Source of the DNA: Pseudomonadota bacterium | GTDB lineage: Bacteria; Pseudomonadota; Alphaproteobacteria; Puniceispirillales; Puniceispirillaceae | Reading direction: 5' to 3' | DNA length: 64,000 nucleotides | NCBI GenBank assembly: GCA_027620495.1 | Contig: JAQCEA010000002.1 | Coordinates: 62,001-126,000 of the forward strand | Part shown: piece after piece, positions 16,783 to 24,617 of the stretch | How the letters are laid out: each line of letters begins with the position of its first letter | Numbering within the stretch: the stretch's first letter is position 1 | Translations under genes and position numbers: made by a program | The notes under the pieces: model-generated | Seen by the model: only the letters and a program-made list of their open reading frames with translations | Told to the model about the DNA's origin: nothing | Databases searched by the model: none

Positions 16783-18075
16783 ATGACTAAATCAATAATA
16801 GCTGGGGCTGTCGGCCTTGCCGCCATCTCAGCCATAACTTTTGGTGCGGGTGTTGCGCAGGCAAAAGACAGCATCACAATCGCGGTGCCAAGCTTTTTAA
16901 CTGGTGGTGCGGCCGGGCCATTTGGCATTCCGGCAATGAATGGTGCCAAGATGGTTGCGGACGCTATAAACAAAGGCGCGTTGCCAGCCCCATATAACAC
17001 AAAAGGTTTCGGTGGAGCAGTTGCCAGTATAATTGAACTGGATGAAGGGGGCGGTGGAACCAAGCAGGTTGCAGAATACCGTAATCTAGTCGAAAAGAGG
17101 AACGTTGATGCCGTTGTTGGTTACATTTCATCGGGCAATTGCCAGGCTTTGGCGCCAGTTGTTGAAGAATTGAAACAATTTACGATTTTTGCGACATGTG
17201 GAACTCCACGAATATTTGAGGAAGCGCCACGAAAATACCTTTTCAGAACAATGGGACATGCGACAGCAGACAATGTTGCCGCGGCCATGTATGTTAAAGA
17301 AAAGTTCCCAAATCTCAGTAGTTACACTGGCATAAACCAAAATTATGCATGGGGGCAAGACTCCTGGAGAGATTTTGATTTGACTATGAAACAAATCATG
17401 CCGGGAGCTACAGCTTCAGATAAATTCCAATTCCCAAAAGTTTTTGTTGGTCAGTATGGATCGGAGATATCGGCTTTATCGCTGGACAAAGCAGAGCTGG
17501 TGCACTCTAGTTTTTGGGGTGGAGATTTAGAGTCATTTATATTCCAGAGTTCTGCAAGAGGTTTGTTCAAAAATAAAATTGGTGTGATGACCGTTGGTGG
17601 AACAGCAGCCTATCGTCTCGGCAAGAAACTACCTAATGGACTCATCATAGGAGCTCGTGGACCATATGGCATCCTTGTAAAAGACCGTGATACACCTCTG
17701 AATAAATGGTTTATAGAGACTTACAAAAATATTTATGGCATCTACCCATCCGGTCCAGCATACCAATATGGGCAAGCTATTTTGGCAGCAAAAATTGCTT
17801 ATGATAAAGCTGGCAGTGATGCAACAGATGAGCAATTGGCAGATGCCTTGCGTGGGATAACGTTTGAGTCCTTTTCAACAACTATTGAAATGAGCCTCGG
17901 TGGCGGTCATCAGGCTGTTACTGAAAACGGTTATGGTGTCACAAAATATGATGACGAAAACGGTGAGAATGTTGTGACCGATGTCAAGTTTTACCCAGGC
18001 TCTTGTGTTATGCCACCAGAGGGTGTTGAGAGCGTACAGTGGATCAATGGGGGTATGAAAGGCGCCAAGTGCTAA
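16783..18075 (+). CDS. ABC transporter substrate-binding protein, branched-chain amino acid type
   Basis: A periplasmic type I binding protein of 430 residues. The signal peptide ends at about GAGVAQA, before KDSITIAVPSF. The body has the two-lobed Leu/Ile/Val-binding pattern, including GYISSGNCQALAPVVEE and YQYGQAILAAKIAYDKA. The ATG at 16783 has GGGAG upstream; the track's GTG start at 16741 would hide the signal peptide. It heads an operon with two permeases and two ATPases. From about 17,090 onward codons such as AGA, GGA and ATA are much more frequent than in neighbours. The ligand is unknown; the adjoining catabolic genes suggest an N-heterocycle or acid amide rather than an amino acid. 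Confidence 0.88.
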   Translation: MTKSIIAGAVGLAAISAITFGAGVAQAKDSITIAVPSFLTGGAAGPFGIPAMNGAKMVADAINKGALPAPYNTKGFGGAVASIIELDEGGGGTKQVAEYRNLVEKRNVDAVVGYISSGNCQALAPVVEELKQFTIFATCGTPRIFEEAPRKYLFRTMGHATADNVAAAMYVKEKFPNLSSYTGINQNYAWGQDSWRDFDLTMKQIMPGATASDKFQFPKVFVGQYGSEISALSLDKAELVHSSFWGGDLESFIFQSSARGLFKNKIGVMTVGGTAAYRLGKKLPNGLIIGARGPYGILVKDRDTPLNKWFIETYKNIYGIYPSGPAYQYGQAILAAKIAYDKAGSDATDEQLADALRGITFESFSTTIEMSLGGGHQAVTENGYGVTKYDDENGENVVTDVKFYPGSCVMPPEGVESVQWINGGMKGAKC

Positions 18076-18085
18076 ATTGAATTGC

Positions 18086-18117
18086 CTTGCTAGCGGCCAT
18101 ATTTGGTCGCTAGCAAG
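18086..18117 (+). promoter_or_regulatory. Strong intercistronic stem-loop
   Basis: CTTGCTAGCG and CGCTAGCAAG form a perfect 10-bp stem, extended inward by GCCA/TGGT (one G-T pair) around a TATT loop. No T-run follows, so it is probably not a full terminator. Between a binding-protein gene and its permease genes, such hairpins usually protect the upstream mRNA, giving more binding protein than permease. Confidence 0.7.
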
Positions 18118-18163
18118 AACCCCCTTTGGTATTTCATTTTTCATTTAATTTGAGGCAGTTGCC

Positions 18164-19060
18164 ATGGAAACCTTCCTGACGATCCTGTTGGATGGGCTTC
18201 AATTTTCTTCCTATCTGTTCATTGTGTCAGCTGGCCTGACGATCATTTTTGGGGTGATGAAAATCCTCAATGTTTGTCATGGTAGTTTTTATGCGTGGGG
18301 TGCCTACACAGCGGCTTTTTTCATTGGTAAATTTTCTGATATGGGTTTGCCAGATGCCCTTGGGTTTTTGATCATTATCGCTGCGGCTATTGTGGTAGGG
18401 GTGGTGCTCGGTTTGATTATTGAGCAAGGCATTCTCAAACATATGTATCACCGCGATGAGGTGTTGATCGTTCTGGCAACATTTGGGTTGTTTTTGGTTC
18501 TTGAGGATATCATTCTGATTGCCTTTGGCACTGACCCTTATTTTGCCTATCAACCCATGGCTCTGCTTGAGTCAGTTGAAATGGGTGGAGTGATACGGGA
18601 TGTGTATGGATTGACATTGATCGGTGTGGCCACATTTGTTGCCGTTGGATGCTGGCTGCTGCTAAATAAAACAAAATGGGGTGTGATTTTAAAGGCGGTC
18701 ATTTTTGACCGTGAAATGGGCATCTCTATGGGGATCAATGTGCCGTTTGTTTACACATTGACCTTTATTGGCGGAGCCATTTTGGGCGGCCTTGGAGGGG
18801 CGTATATCGCCCCAACAATTTCAGTTGCTCCTGGTCTTGGCACGGAGGTGATTGTCCTCTCATTTGCGGTTGTTGTTGTCGGGGGCATGGGTTCAATTGC
18901 TGGGGCGGCGATCGGTTCATTAATTATTGGTCTCTTGCGAGCCTTGGCGGTGCATGAATTGCCGCAGGTCGAATTATTTGTTGTGTTTGCCGTGATGGCA
19001 ATTGTTTTGGTGTTCCGCCCGGAAGGGTTGTTTGCGCCAGCCAAGCCAAGGAAGATTTAG
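18164..19060 (+). CDS. LivH-type ABC transporter permease
   Basis: A 298-residue inner membrane protein with about eight hydrophobic segments. It has the LivH hallmarks GLTIIFGVMKILNVCHGSFYAWGAY near the N-terminus and the cytoplasmic coupling segment followed by VVVVGGMGSIAGAAIGSLIIG near the C-terminus. It forms half of the channel of the importer headed by the gene at 16783. GAGG precedes the ATG. The next permease begins 1 base after its stop. Confidence 0.92.
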   Translation: METFLTILLDGLQFSSYLFIVSAGLTIIFGVMKILNVCHGSFYAWGAYTAAFFIGKFSDMGLPDALGFLIIIAAAIVVGVVLGLIIEQGILKHMYHRDEVLIVLATFGLFLVLEDIILIAFGTDPYFAYQPMALLESVEMGGVIRDVYGLTLIGVATFVAVGCWLLLNKTKWGVILKAVIFDREMGISMGINVPFVYTLTFIGGAILGGLGGAYIAPTISVAPGLGTEVIVLSFAVVVVGGMGSIAGAAIGSLIIGLLRALAVHELPQVELFVVFAVMAIVLVFRPEGLFAPAKPRKI

Positions 19061-19061
19061 C

Positions 19062-19997
19062 ATGCTGAGAGACACCACATCAAAAGTCGTTTTGTTTGGC
19101 GGCATCGCGATCATCTTGCTAGGGGCGATCATGCCAAACTGGATCGTCAACCAGTTAATGTTTGGATTTTCCCGGGCGCTGGCCATTCTTGGTCTGTTGG
19201 TTCTATGGCGGACTGGCCTTGTGTCATTTGGTCATGCTTTCTATTTCGGGCTGGGTGCCTACACCGTTGCAATTGTTGATATCCAGCTTGGCGTGACAGA
19301 TGTGTTTGTCAGGCTGTTTGGCGGGGCGATCATTGCTGGTATTGCTGGCTTTATCATTGGCTTTATTATGCGCAATTACCGCGACATTTTCTTTGCCATG
19401 CTGAATACCGCGATTTCGATGGTTCTTTACGGCATTATTGTGAAGACGGAATCGCTTGGCTCAACCGATGGCTTTGCAATCTCATTGCCGACAATATTTG
19501 GTATCGCACCAGAGACAAAATATCCGCTGTTCATCATCATAACGATGATTGCGATGATCAGCGCGCTGTTGATCAATTTCTATCTGAAAACAACAGTTGG
19601 CCGGTTAACAACGCCAATTCGCGACAATGAAATCCGGGTCGAATATCTCGGGTTTTCCGTGGCACATGCGATCCATCTTAAATATACAATTTCGGCTGTT
19701 CTTGCCGGTGGTGCTGGGGCGTTGATGGCAATGTCATTGGGGCAGGTTGACCCTGATTCAATGATTAACTGGACGGTGTCTGGTGAGCTTGTCTTTATTA
19801 CCATTCTATCTGGGCCGGGCAATGTCATTGCACCATTTATTGGGTCTTTGGTTTTCGAGGTATTGCGGACATACGCATTTGAATTGGCACCGCAAGCCTG
19901 GCAGTTGATTGTTGGGGCGACATTCCTGACAGTCATCTTCTTCTTGCCGGGCGGTATTTGGAGCTTGATTGCAAAGCTTGGAAGGAAAAAGTCATGA
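19062..19997 (+). CDS. LivM-type ABC transporter permease
   Basis: A 311-residue membrane protein with about nine hydrophobic segments, the LivM motifs GLVSFGHAFYFGLGAYT and the coupling-loop region AIRDNEIR-like PIRDNEIRVEYLGFSV, and a C-terminal GPGNVIAPFIGSLVFEVLR. It pairs with the LivH-type permease. The track's start at 19002 lies inside the previous gene; the ATG at 19062, with AAGGAAGA upstream, fits the operon spacing. It overlaps the next gene by 4 bases (ATGA). Confidence 0.92.
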   Translation: MLRDTTSKVVLFGGIAIILLGAIMPNWIVNQLMFGFSRALAILGLLVLWRTGLVSFGHAFYFGLGAYTVAIVDIQLGVTDVFVRLFGGAIIAGIAGFIIGFIMRNYRDIFFAMLNTAISMVLYGIIVKTESLGSTDGFAISLPTIFGIAPETKYPLFIIITMIAMISALLINFYLKTTVGRLTTPIRDNEIRVEYLGFSVAHAIHLKYTISAVLAGGAGALMAMSLGQVDPDSMINWTVSGELVFITILSGPGNVIAPFIGSLVFEVLRTYAFELAPQAWQLIVGATFLTVIFFLPGGIWSLIAKLGRKKS

Positions 19998-20752
19998 CTA
20001 GTGCGGCTCCGATTTTACAAGTCCGGGACCTGCTGAAAACCTTTGGCGCGGTGGTGGCGGCAAAAGACATCAATATTGATGTGTCAAAAGGTGAAATTGT
20101 CGGCATTATTGGTGCGAATGGCGCTGGCAAAACCTGTTTTGTGAATATGGTCACCGGGTATTTAGCCCCGACAGCGGGCAGCATCGTATTTGAAGGCACC
20201 GAGCTGGTTGGCAAGGGGCCGCGCGAGGTCACACATGCAGGCATTTCGCGCTCGTTTCAGGTATCACAGGTTTTCCACTCAATGACAGTTGAAGAAAATC
20301 TGCGTATCGCGCTGGCGATTGCGGAAAACCGTGGGGTGAATGCGTTGCGTCTGATGGAAAGTGACGCGCTAGAGGCAAAATGTTCAGATGTGTTGCGGCG
20401 CTATAAGCTGGAACCGCACAAACATATGACGGTCAGTGTTCTCTCGCAAGGTATCCGCAAATTGCTCGACATTGCCATGGCGGTGGTGAGTGAGCCACGA
20501 ATCCTGTTACTCGACGAACCCACAAGCGGCATCAGTGTCGAAGAAAAATTTGATTTTATGGATGTGGTGATGGGGGCGCTGAAAGAAGACAACGTCACCG
20601 TTCTGTTTGTTGAACATGATATGGAAATTGTCGAACGCTATGTCAGTCGGGTGTTGGCTTTCTATCAAGGTGAAATCATTGCAGATATGGCGCCTGACAA
20701 AGCTCTTGCCGATAATAAAGTGCGAGAATTTGTGATTGGCAAACGGCATTAA
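19994..20752 (+). CDS. LivG-type ABC transporter ATP-binding protein
   Basis: A 252-residue ATPase. Walker A is GANGAGKT, the signature is the slightly divergent LSQGIRKLLDIAMAV, Walker B is ILLLDEPTSG, and the switch histidine is in VLFVEHDMEIV. It energises the importer together with the LivF-type ATPase downstream. Its ATG overlaps the TGA of the LivM gene. The final residues EFVIGKRH are shorter than in LivG but the ATPase core is complete. Confidence 0.93.
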   Translation: MTSAAPILQVRDLLKTFGAVVAAKDINIDVSKGEIVGIIGANGAGKTCFVNMVTGYLAPTAGSIVFEGTELVGKGPREVTHAGISRSFQVSQVFHSMTVEENLRIALAIAENRGVNALRLMESDALEAKCSDVLRRYKLEPHKHMTVSVLSQGIRKLLDIAMAVVSEPRILLLDEPTSGISVEEKFDFMDVVMGALKEDNVTVLFVEHDMEIVERYVSRVLAFYQGEIIADMAPDKALADNKVREFVIGKRH

Positions 20753-20778
20753 AATTCAGAGATAGGACAGTAAATACT

Positions 20779-21423
20779 ATGTTGATTGTTGATGCGCTAG
20801 ATGTCGATATAAATGGCACCCCCATTCTGCGTGATATTGGGCTGGAAATTAAAACTGGCGAGATTATTGGCCTGATTGGTCGCAACGGTGCTGGCAAAAC
20901 AACCTTTTTGCGCTCGGTGATGGGGTTGTTGCCAATCAATAGTGGCAAGATTGATTTTGATGATCACGCGTTGCACAGCCTGCCGGGGCATCGCCGGGCA
21001 CATTTGCGCATCGGCTATATGCCAGAAGACCGGCGGTTGGTGCCGGAAATGACAGCTGAAGAAAATATTTTGCTGCCAGTCTGGTCGACCAATATTGACG
21101 GGTATGAAGACCGTTTGAACTGGATTTATAAAATTATCCCTGAATGTGAAAAATTCCGCACCATGGCGGCCAATTCGCTATCTGGTGGCCAGCAAAAGCT
21201 GGTGGCATTAGGGCGGGCTTTGATGGTGGGGCATAAATTATTGTTGCTTGACGAGCCAACCGAGGGCATTGCACCGGTGTTGGCACAGCGTATGGGTGAA
21301 ATTCTGGCATCTCTCAAAAAAGAAGGGGTGTCGATCATCATCGCTGAATCAAATGACGCGCATGTCGCAAATGTGATTGACCGCACCTATGTGATCGAGC
21401 GCGGATCGATCGTCAGCAACTAA
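20779..21423 (+). CDS. LivF-type ABC transporter ATP-binding protein
   Basis: A 214-residue ATPase with Walker A GRNGAGKTT, signature LSGGQQKLVALGRAL and Walker B LLLLDEPTEG, followed by IIIAESNDAH. As in other LivF proteins the switch region lacks the usual histidine. It is about 20 residues shorter than typical LivF, with the C-terminus ending right after the YVIERGSIV strand. It completes the five-gene importer. Confidence 0.92.
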   Translation: MLIVDALDVDINGTPILRDIGLEIKTGEIIGLIGRNGAGKTTFLRSVMGLLPINSGKIDFDDHALHSLPGHRRAHLRIGYMPEDRRLVPEMTAEENILLPVWSTNIDGYEDRLNWIYKIIPECEKFRTMAANSLSGGQQKLVALGRALMVGHKLLLLDEPTEGIAPVLAQRMGEILASLKKEGVSIIIAESNDAHVANVIDRTYVIERGSIVSN

Positions 21424-21443
21424 ACAAAAAACAGGTCTGATTG

Positions 21444-22394
21444 ATGACGGCACCGGTGAAATTTGTTGCAAAGGGTGTTATTCCGGCAACCCTTATTGCG
21501 TTTGATCAGGATTTTGCGGTCGATCAGAAAAACTTGCTGAAGCATCTTCGCGATGTTGCCGCAACAGATGGGTTGAGCGCCATTACCGTCAATGGCCATG
21601 CCTCGGAAATCCACGCATGTAGCGTTGCTGAACAGCAAGAGCTTTTGGCCTTATCACTGGCTGAAGTCGGTGACAGGTTGCCTTTGGTAAATGGTGTATA
21701 TGCAGATGGTAGCCATGCGGCTGTTGAAATTGCGCGCATGGCAGCTGCCGAAGGGGCCAGCGCCTTGCTTGTCTTCCCGCCAAATAGCATGAGCATGGGG
21801 GGGCAACACCGCCCAGAGATGGCGGTGCGTCATTTTCAAATGATTGCCGAGGCAACTGATCTGCCGCTGATTTTGTTTCAATATCCACAGGCCACTGGGC
21901 TTGGTTATCCTTTTGCAACGATGGAAATAATTTTCGATGCGGTACCGTCAATCGTTGCGATTAAGGATTGGTGTAACGACCCGATGTTGCACGAAAAACA
22001 TATCCGTAATTTTCAATCGCGGCCGCGTCCGGTGAATGTGTTGACAACGCATTCATCTTGGTTGATGGCGTCGTTGTCGATGGGGCCAGCCGGATTGCTG
22101 TCTGGGGCCGGAAGCGTGATTGCAGATTTGCAGGTGGCGTTATTCAACGCCATAAAGGCAAATGATTTGCAGACGGCGCGGCAGGTCAATGACCAAATTT
22201 ATCCGCTTGCACAGGCGTTTTACCGGGCACCATTTCTAGATATGCATAACCGGATGAAAGTCTGTCTGGAATTGTTGGGGCGGATTGATCGTGCGATTGT
22301 AAGGCCGCCATTAATGCCGTTGTCATCTGCTGAAATAGACGAATTGAAAACCGCGCTTGTGGCGTCTGGGCTGATGACTGGGTCTGGGCGCTAG
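21444..22394 (+). CDS. Dihydrodipicolinate synthase/N-acetylneuraminate lyase family protein
   Basis: A 316-residue TIM-barrel lyase of the DapA superfamily. The Schiff-base lysine is in IVAIKDWCND, with the conserved tyrosine in LILFQYPQAT and the GHASEI segment in place of the usual GTTGE. Such enzymes join or split pyruvate-type and aldehyde substrates. The divergent GTTGE region and the position directly after an importer operon argue against lysine biosynthesis and for a catabolic aldolase or hydratase. The track starts at a TTG; the ATG three bases later (21444) is chosen. Confidence 0.85.
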   Translation: MTAPVKFVAKGVIPATLIAFDQDFAVDQKNLLKHLRDVAATDGLSAITVNGHASEIHACSVAEQQELLALSLAEVGDRLPLVNGVYADGSHAAVEIARMAAAEGASALLVFPPNSMSMGGQHRPEMAVRHFQMIAEATDLPLILFQYPQATGLGYPFATMEIIFDAVPSIVAIKDWCNDPMLHEKHIRNFQSRPRPVNVLTTHSSWLMASLSMGPAGLLSGAGSVIADLQVALFNAIKANDLQTARQVNDQIYPLAQAFYRAPFLDMHNRMKVCLELLGRIDRAIVRPPLMPLSSAEIDELKTALVASGLMTGSGR

Positions 22395-22415
22395 ATTATT
22401 ATTAGGGGGGAAAAT

Positions 22416-22739
22416 ATGGCTCTATACGAATTGCGCACCTATCAGGTGTATGTTGGCAAAATGAAAGACGCGGTCGCAGCCTATCAGGATTATGGCTGGC
22501 CAGCGATTAAAAATGGCGGGTTTGATAACAAGCTTGTTGGCTATTTCACTTCAGATACTGGTGGCTTGCATCAGATTGTCCATTTGTGGAAATTTGATGA
22601 TTATAATGACCGGCGCCAGCATTGGGACACCATGTTTCAGGATACGGCATTCATGGAATTTGCTGGCAAAATCAGACCATTATTGATGACCCAGAAAAAC
22701 CAGTTGTTGCATGCCTCGCCGTGGGGACCGCACCCATAG
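22416..22739 (+). CDS. NIPSNAP family protein
   Basis: A 107-residue dimeric alpha/beta-barrel-type protein with the family pattern ALYELRTYQVYVGKM, GYFTSDTGGLHQIVHLW and WDTMFQD. NIPSNAP proteins often sit in catabolic operons, with no settled reaction. GGGGGG lies ahead of the ATG. It follows the DapA-like gene by 21 bases, so it is likely cotranscribed. Confidence 0.85.
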   Translation: MALYELRTYQVYVGKMKDAVAAYQDYGWPAIKNGGFDNKLVGYFTSDTGGLHQIVHLWKFDDYNDRRQHWDTMFQDTAFMEFAGKIRPLLMTQKNQLLHASPWGPHP

Positions 22740-22797
22740 AAAGCTGGTGCCATTGCGCTGGGCTGTCTGATCTTTCAAATCATCAGGGGTAAAGGCT

Positions 22798-23259
22798 ATG
22801 GTGAACATCAAATATATCATCTGGGCGTTGATAGCCGGGGCATTTATCCCGCTCATTGGCATTTTGAACGGGCGAGTGGGCCGGGCATTGGGCGAGCCGT
22901 TTTATGCAACGGTGATGCTGTTTGGTGTGGCTATTATATTGGCGCTGGTGGTTTCGGTTGTTTTTGGCAAAGACGCCCCTTCGTTCCAAAACCTGCAAAC
23001 CCTGCGGCCGATGGATTACACGGCTGGCTTTATCGTTGCTTTTTATGTGATCAGCGCAACCGTGCTGGCTGGCAAAATTGGTGTGGCCAATTTCATTGTT
23101 ATGGCGGTGTCAGGCCAGATCATGTTTTCGCTGATGATTGACCATTTTGGCCTGTTCGGCGCACCGGTAAAACCAATTAATATGACCCAGCTTGTTGGGG
23201 CTGTTTTGCTGTTAATCGGGCTGGCAACAACGCAGCTTGCTAGCAGTAAATTAGATTAA
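22798..23259 (+). CDS. YdcZ-type (DUF606) DMT family transporter
   Basis: A 153-residue membrane protein with about five hydrophobic helices. It shows the DUF606/YdcZ pattern: FIPLIGILNGRVGRALGEP, then the GKIGVANFIVMAVSGQIMFSLMIDHFGLFG segment. These half-size DMT proteins are thought to be small-molecule carriers or exporters. It ends the forward operon and its stop codon overlaps that of the convergent DUF1185 gene. Confidence 0.83.
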   Translation: MVNIKYIIWALIAGAFIPLIGILNGRVGRALGEPFYATVMLFGVAIILALVVSVVFGKDAPSFQNLQTLRPMDYTAGFIVAFYVISATVLAGKIGVANFIVMAVSGQIMFSLMIDHFGLFGAPVKPINMTQLVGAVLLLIGLATTQLASSKLD

Positions 23260-23843
23260 CGCAGGCCGTCTTTACCTTCGGCTTCATCATGTGTCAGCCC
23301 GCCAACGCGAGGTAACGGACGCCCGGAATCAGCAACCGCAACAGCCACTAAAATTTCATTTGCCCGCGGCGCGTCATTCACCCGCACTTCCATGCCATCA
23401 AAATGTGATCTGACATAAGCGGCGTCTTTATGCCCGAGCGGGACGTCAAGTGGCTGGCCCATACCGCCGCGTTTCTTGTTTGACGGCACCAGAGCCGCGC
23501 CTTTTTCAACTGCCGCACGCAAAGGTTTGCCAAGCCGTGGATGCAAAATGGCCGCGGCATGTTCCAATTCTCCATTTTCTCCAACCAATGCGGCCTTGCC
23601 ATAGCTTTGTGCGTCAGCGGGTGAGATGCCAAGCGCGGCAACGCACGCCTCTCCCAATTTTGCGCCTAGCTCTTCGCCAATCACCATGAGCGCCTCTAAA
23701 TTCTCTACATAACGCCCAGCAAAAGGGTTTTCGATAACTGCAACCGCCGCCGCACGGCGTGTGGCTGGATGAATGGGCTGTTCAGCTTCGCTGTGTGTTT
23801 CCTCAACAATGGTAACAATTTTGCGAATCTTGGCGGTTGTCAT
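23256..23843 (-). CDS. DUF1185 'amino acid synthesis' family protein
   Basis: A 195-residue protein matching the DUF1185 family: KIVTIVEETHSE, AVIENPFAGRYVENL, ALVGENGELEHAAAILHP and the C-terminal ILVAVAVADSGRPLPRVGG. The family's name comes from old database annotation and its reaction is unknown. It is transcribed away from the MarR gene, sharing its upstream region, and therefore probably belongs to the same regulon as the catabolic genes that follow. Relatives tend to sit beside UPF0280 and amidohydrolase genes, as here. Confidence 0.85.
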   Translation of the reverse strand: MTTAKIRKIVTIVEETHSEAEQPIHPATRRAAAVAVIENPFAGRYVENLEALMVIGEELGAKLGEACVAALGISPADAQSYGKAALVGENGELEHAAAILHPRLGKPLRAAVEKGAALVPSNKKRGGMGQPLDVPLGHKDAAYVRSHFDGMEVRVNDAPRANEILVAVAVADSGRPLPRVGGLTHDEAEGKDGLR

Positions 23844-23908
23844 GCTGAGGCCTCGTAACCAAATGGGTTTGACGTGTGCGAAAAATTAACGCTAAATTCA
23901 AGAATAAA

Positions 23909-23929
23909 ATTTGTTCGCTGTCAAACAAT
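23909..23929. promoter_or_regulatory. Weak inverted repeat in the DUF1185/marR divergent region
   Basis: ATTTGTTCGCTGTCAAACAAT has TTGTT and AACAA arms eight bases apart. It shares the TTTGTTCG half with the 27.7-kb palindrome but lacks its centre. It may be an autoregulatory site for the MarR protein. Confidence 0.35.
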
Positions 23930-23982
23930 AATCAGCCTGATTATCTGCCGGAACAGTGCGTCATTTAGAAGGTAAATTCATC

Positions 23983-24081
23983 ATGTTAGTTACCGCTGTT
24001 GTAATGGAAAATATCTATCGCGGCGCAGTAAATATCCAGCAGATGCGGCTTGATTGCATCGCCAACAAGGTTCGGAATTAA
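23983..24081 (+). CDS. Possible 32-residue leader ORF upstream of marR
   Basis: An ATG at 23983, ten bases after a GAAGG ribosome-like site, opens a 32-codon frame (MLVTAVVMENIYRG...) ending at 24081. Its stop codon overlaps the AAGGAAC ribosome site of the MarR gene, so translation of the two could be coupled. No homology is recognised, and it may be chance. Confidence 0.3.
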   Translation: MLVTAVVMENIYRGAVNIQQMRLDCIANKVRN

Positions 24082-24097
24082 AGGAACATTATTATCC

Positions 24098-24508
24098 ATG
24101 ACAGATGACTACAGACTTGATGATCAGGTAGGCTATAAATTGCGACTTGCTAGCCAGCGCCATTTGGAAATCTTTTCGCAACATCTCTCCGACATTACGC
24201 CCACCCAATTTTCAATTTTGGCGCGTCTTTATGAGGTTGGTGAGACATCACAAAATCAGCTTGGCAGGCTGGTGGCTATGGATGCGGCCACCACCAAAGG
24301 GGTAATCGCGCGGCTGCTGGAAAAAAATCTTGTCGAGGCGCGTGCCGATCCAAATGATGCACGGCGTCTGCAAATTTCATTGACCGAAACTGGCCGTGAA
24401 CTGACCATTGATGCGATTGAAAAGGCGCGCAAAATTACCGAAGATACGGTGGCGAATTTAAACGGCCATGATGTGAAGAGGCTGCTAGAATTGCTGGATA
24501 AGATCTAG
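24098..24508 (+). CDS. MarR family transcriptional regulator
   Basis: A 136-residue winged-helix protein with the MarR order of helices: ITPTQFSILARLYEVG, then SQNQLGRLVAMDAATTKGVIARLLEKNLVEA as recognition helix, the wing ADPNDARRLQISLTETG, and a C-terminal dimerisation helix. MarR proteins are usually repressors released by a phenolic or heterocyclic ligand. It lies between DUF1185 and the enamidase-like gene, and palindromes resembling one another precede the three downstream transcription units, so it is the likely pathway regulator. The ATG at 24098, with AAGGAAC upstream, is preferred to the track's 24050. Confidence 0.88.
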   Translation: MTDDYRLDDQVGYKLRLASQRHLEIFSQHLSDITPTQFSILARLYEVGETSQNQLGRLVAMDAATTKGVIARLLEKNLVEARADPNDARRLQISLTETGRELTIDAIEKARKITEDTVANLNGHDVKRLLELLDKI

Positions 24509-24539
24509 GTTTTAAATCGTCTTGTGCGATAAATAAATG

Positions 24540-24555
24540 TTTGCATACTAATGAA
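24540..24555. promoter_or_regulatory. Candidate MarR operator upstream of the enamidase-like gene
   Basis: TTTGCATACTAATGAA matches the inverted form of the site at 25.9 kb at 12 or 13 of 16 positions. It stands about 63 bases before the start codon at 24618. Confidence 0.45.
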
Positions 24556-24617
24556 ATGCGCAGGGTATTTTTATTGTGGCAATCGCCCGGTGCGCCATCG
24601 GTGAAAAGGGGCAAATC

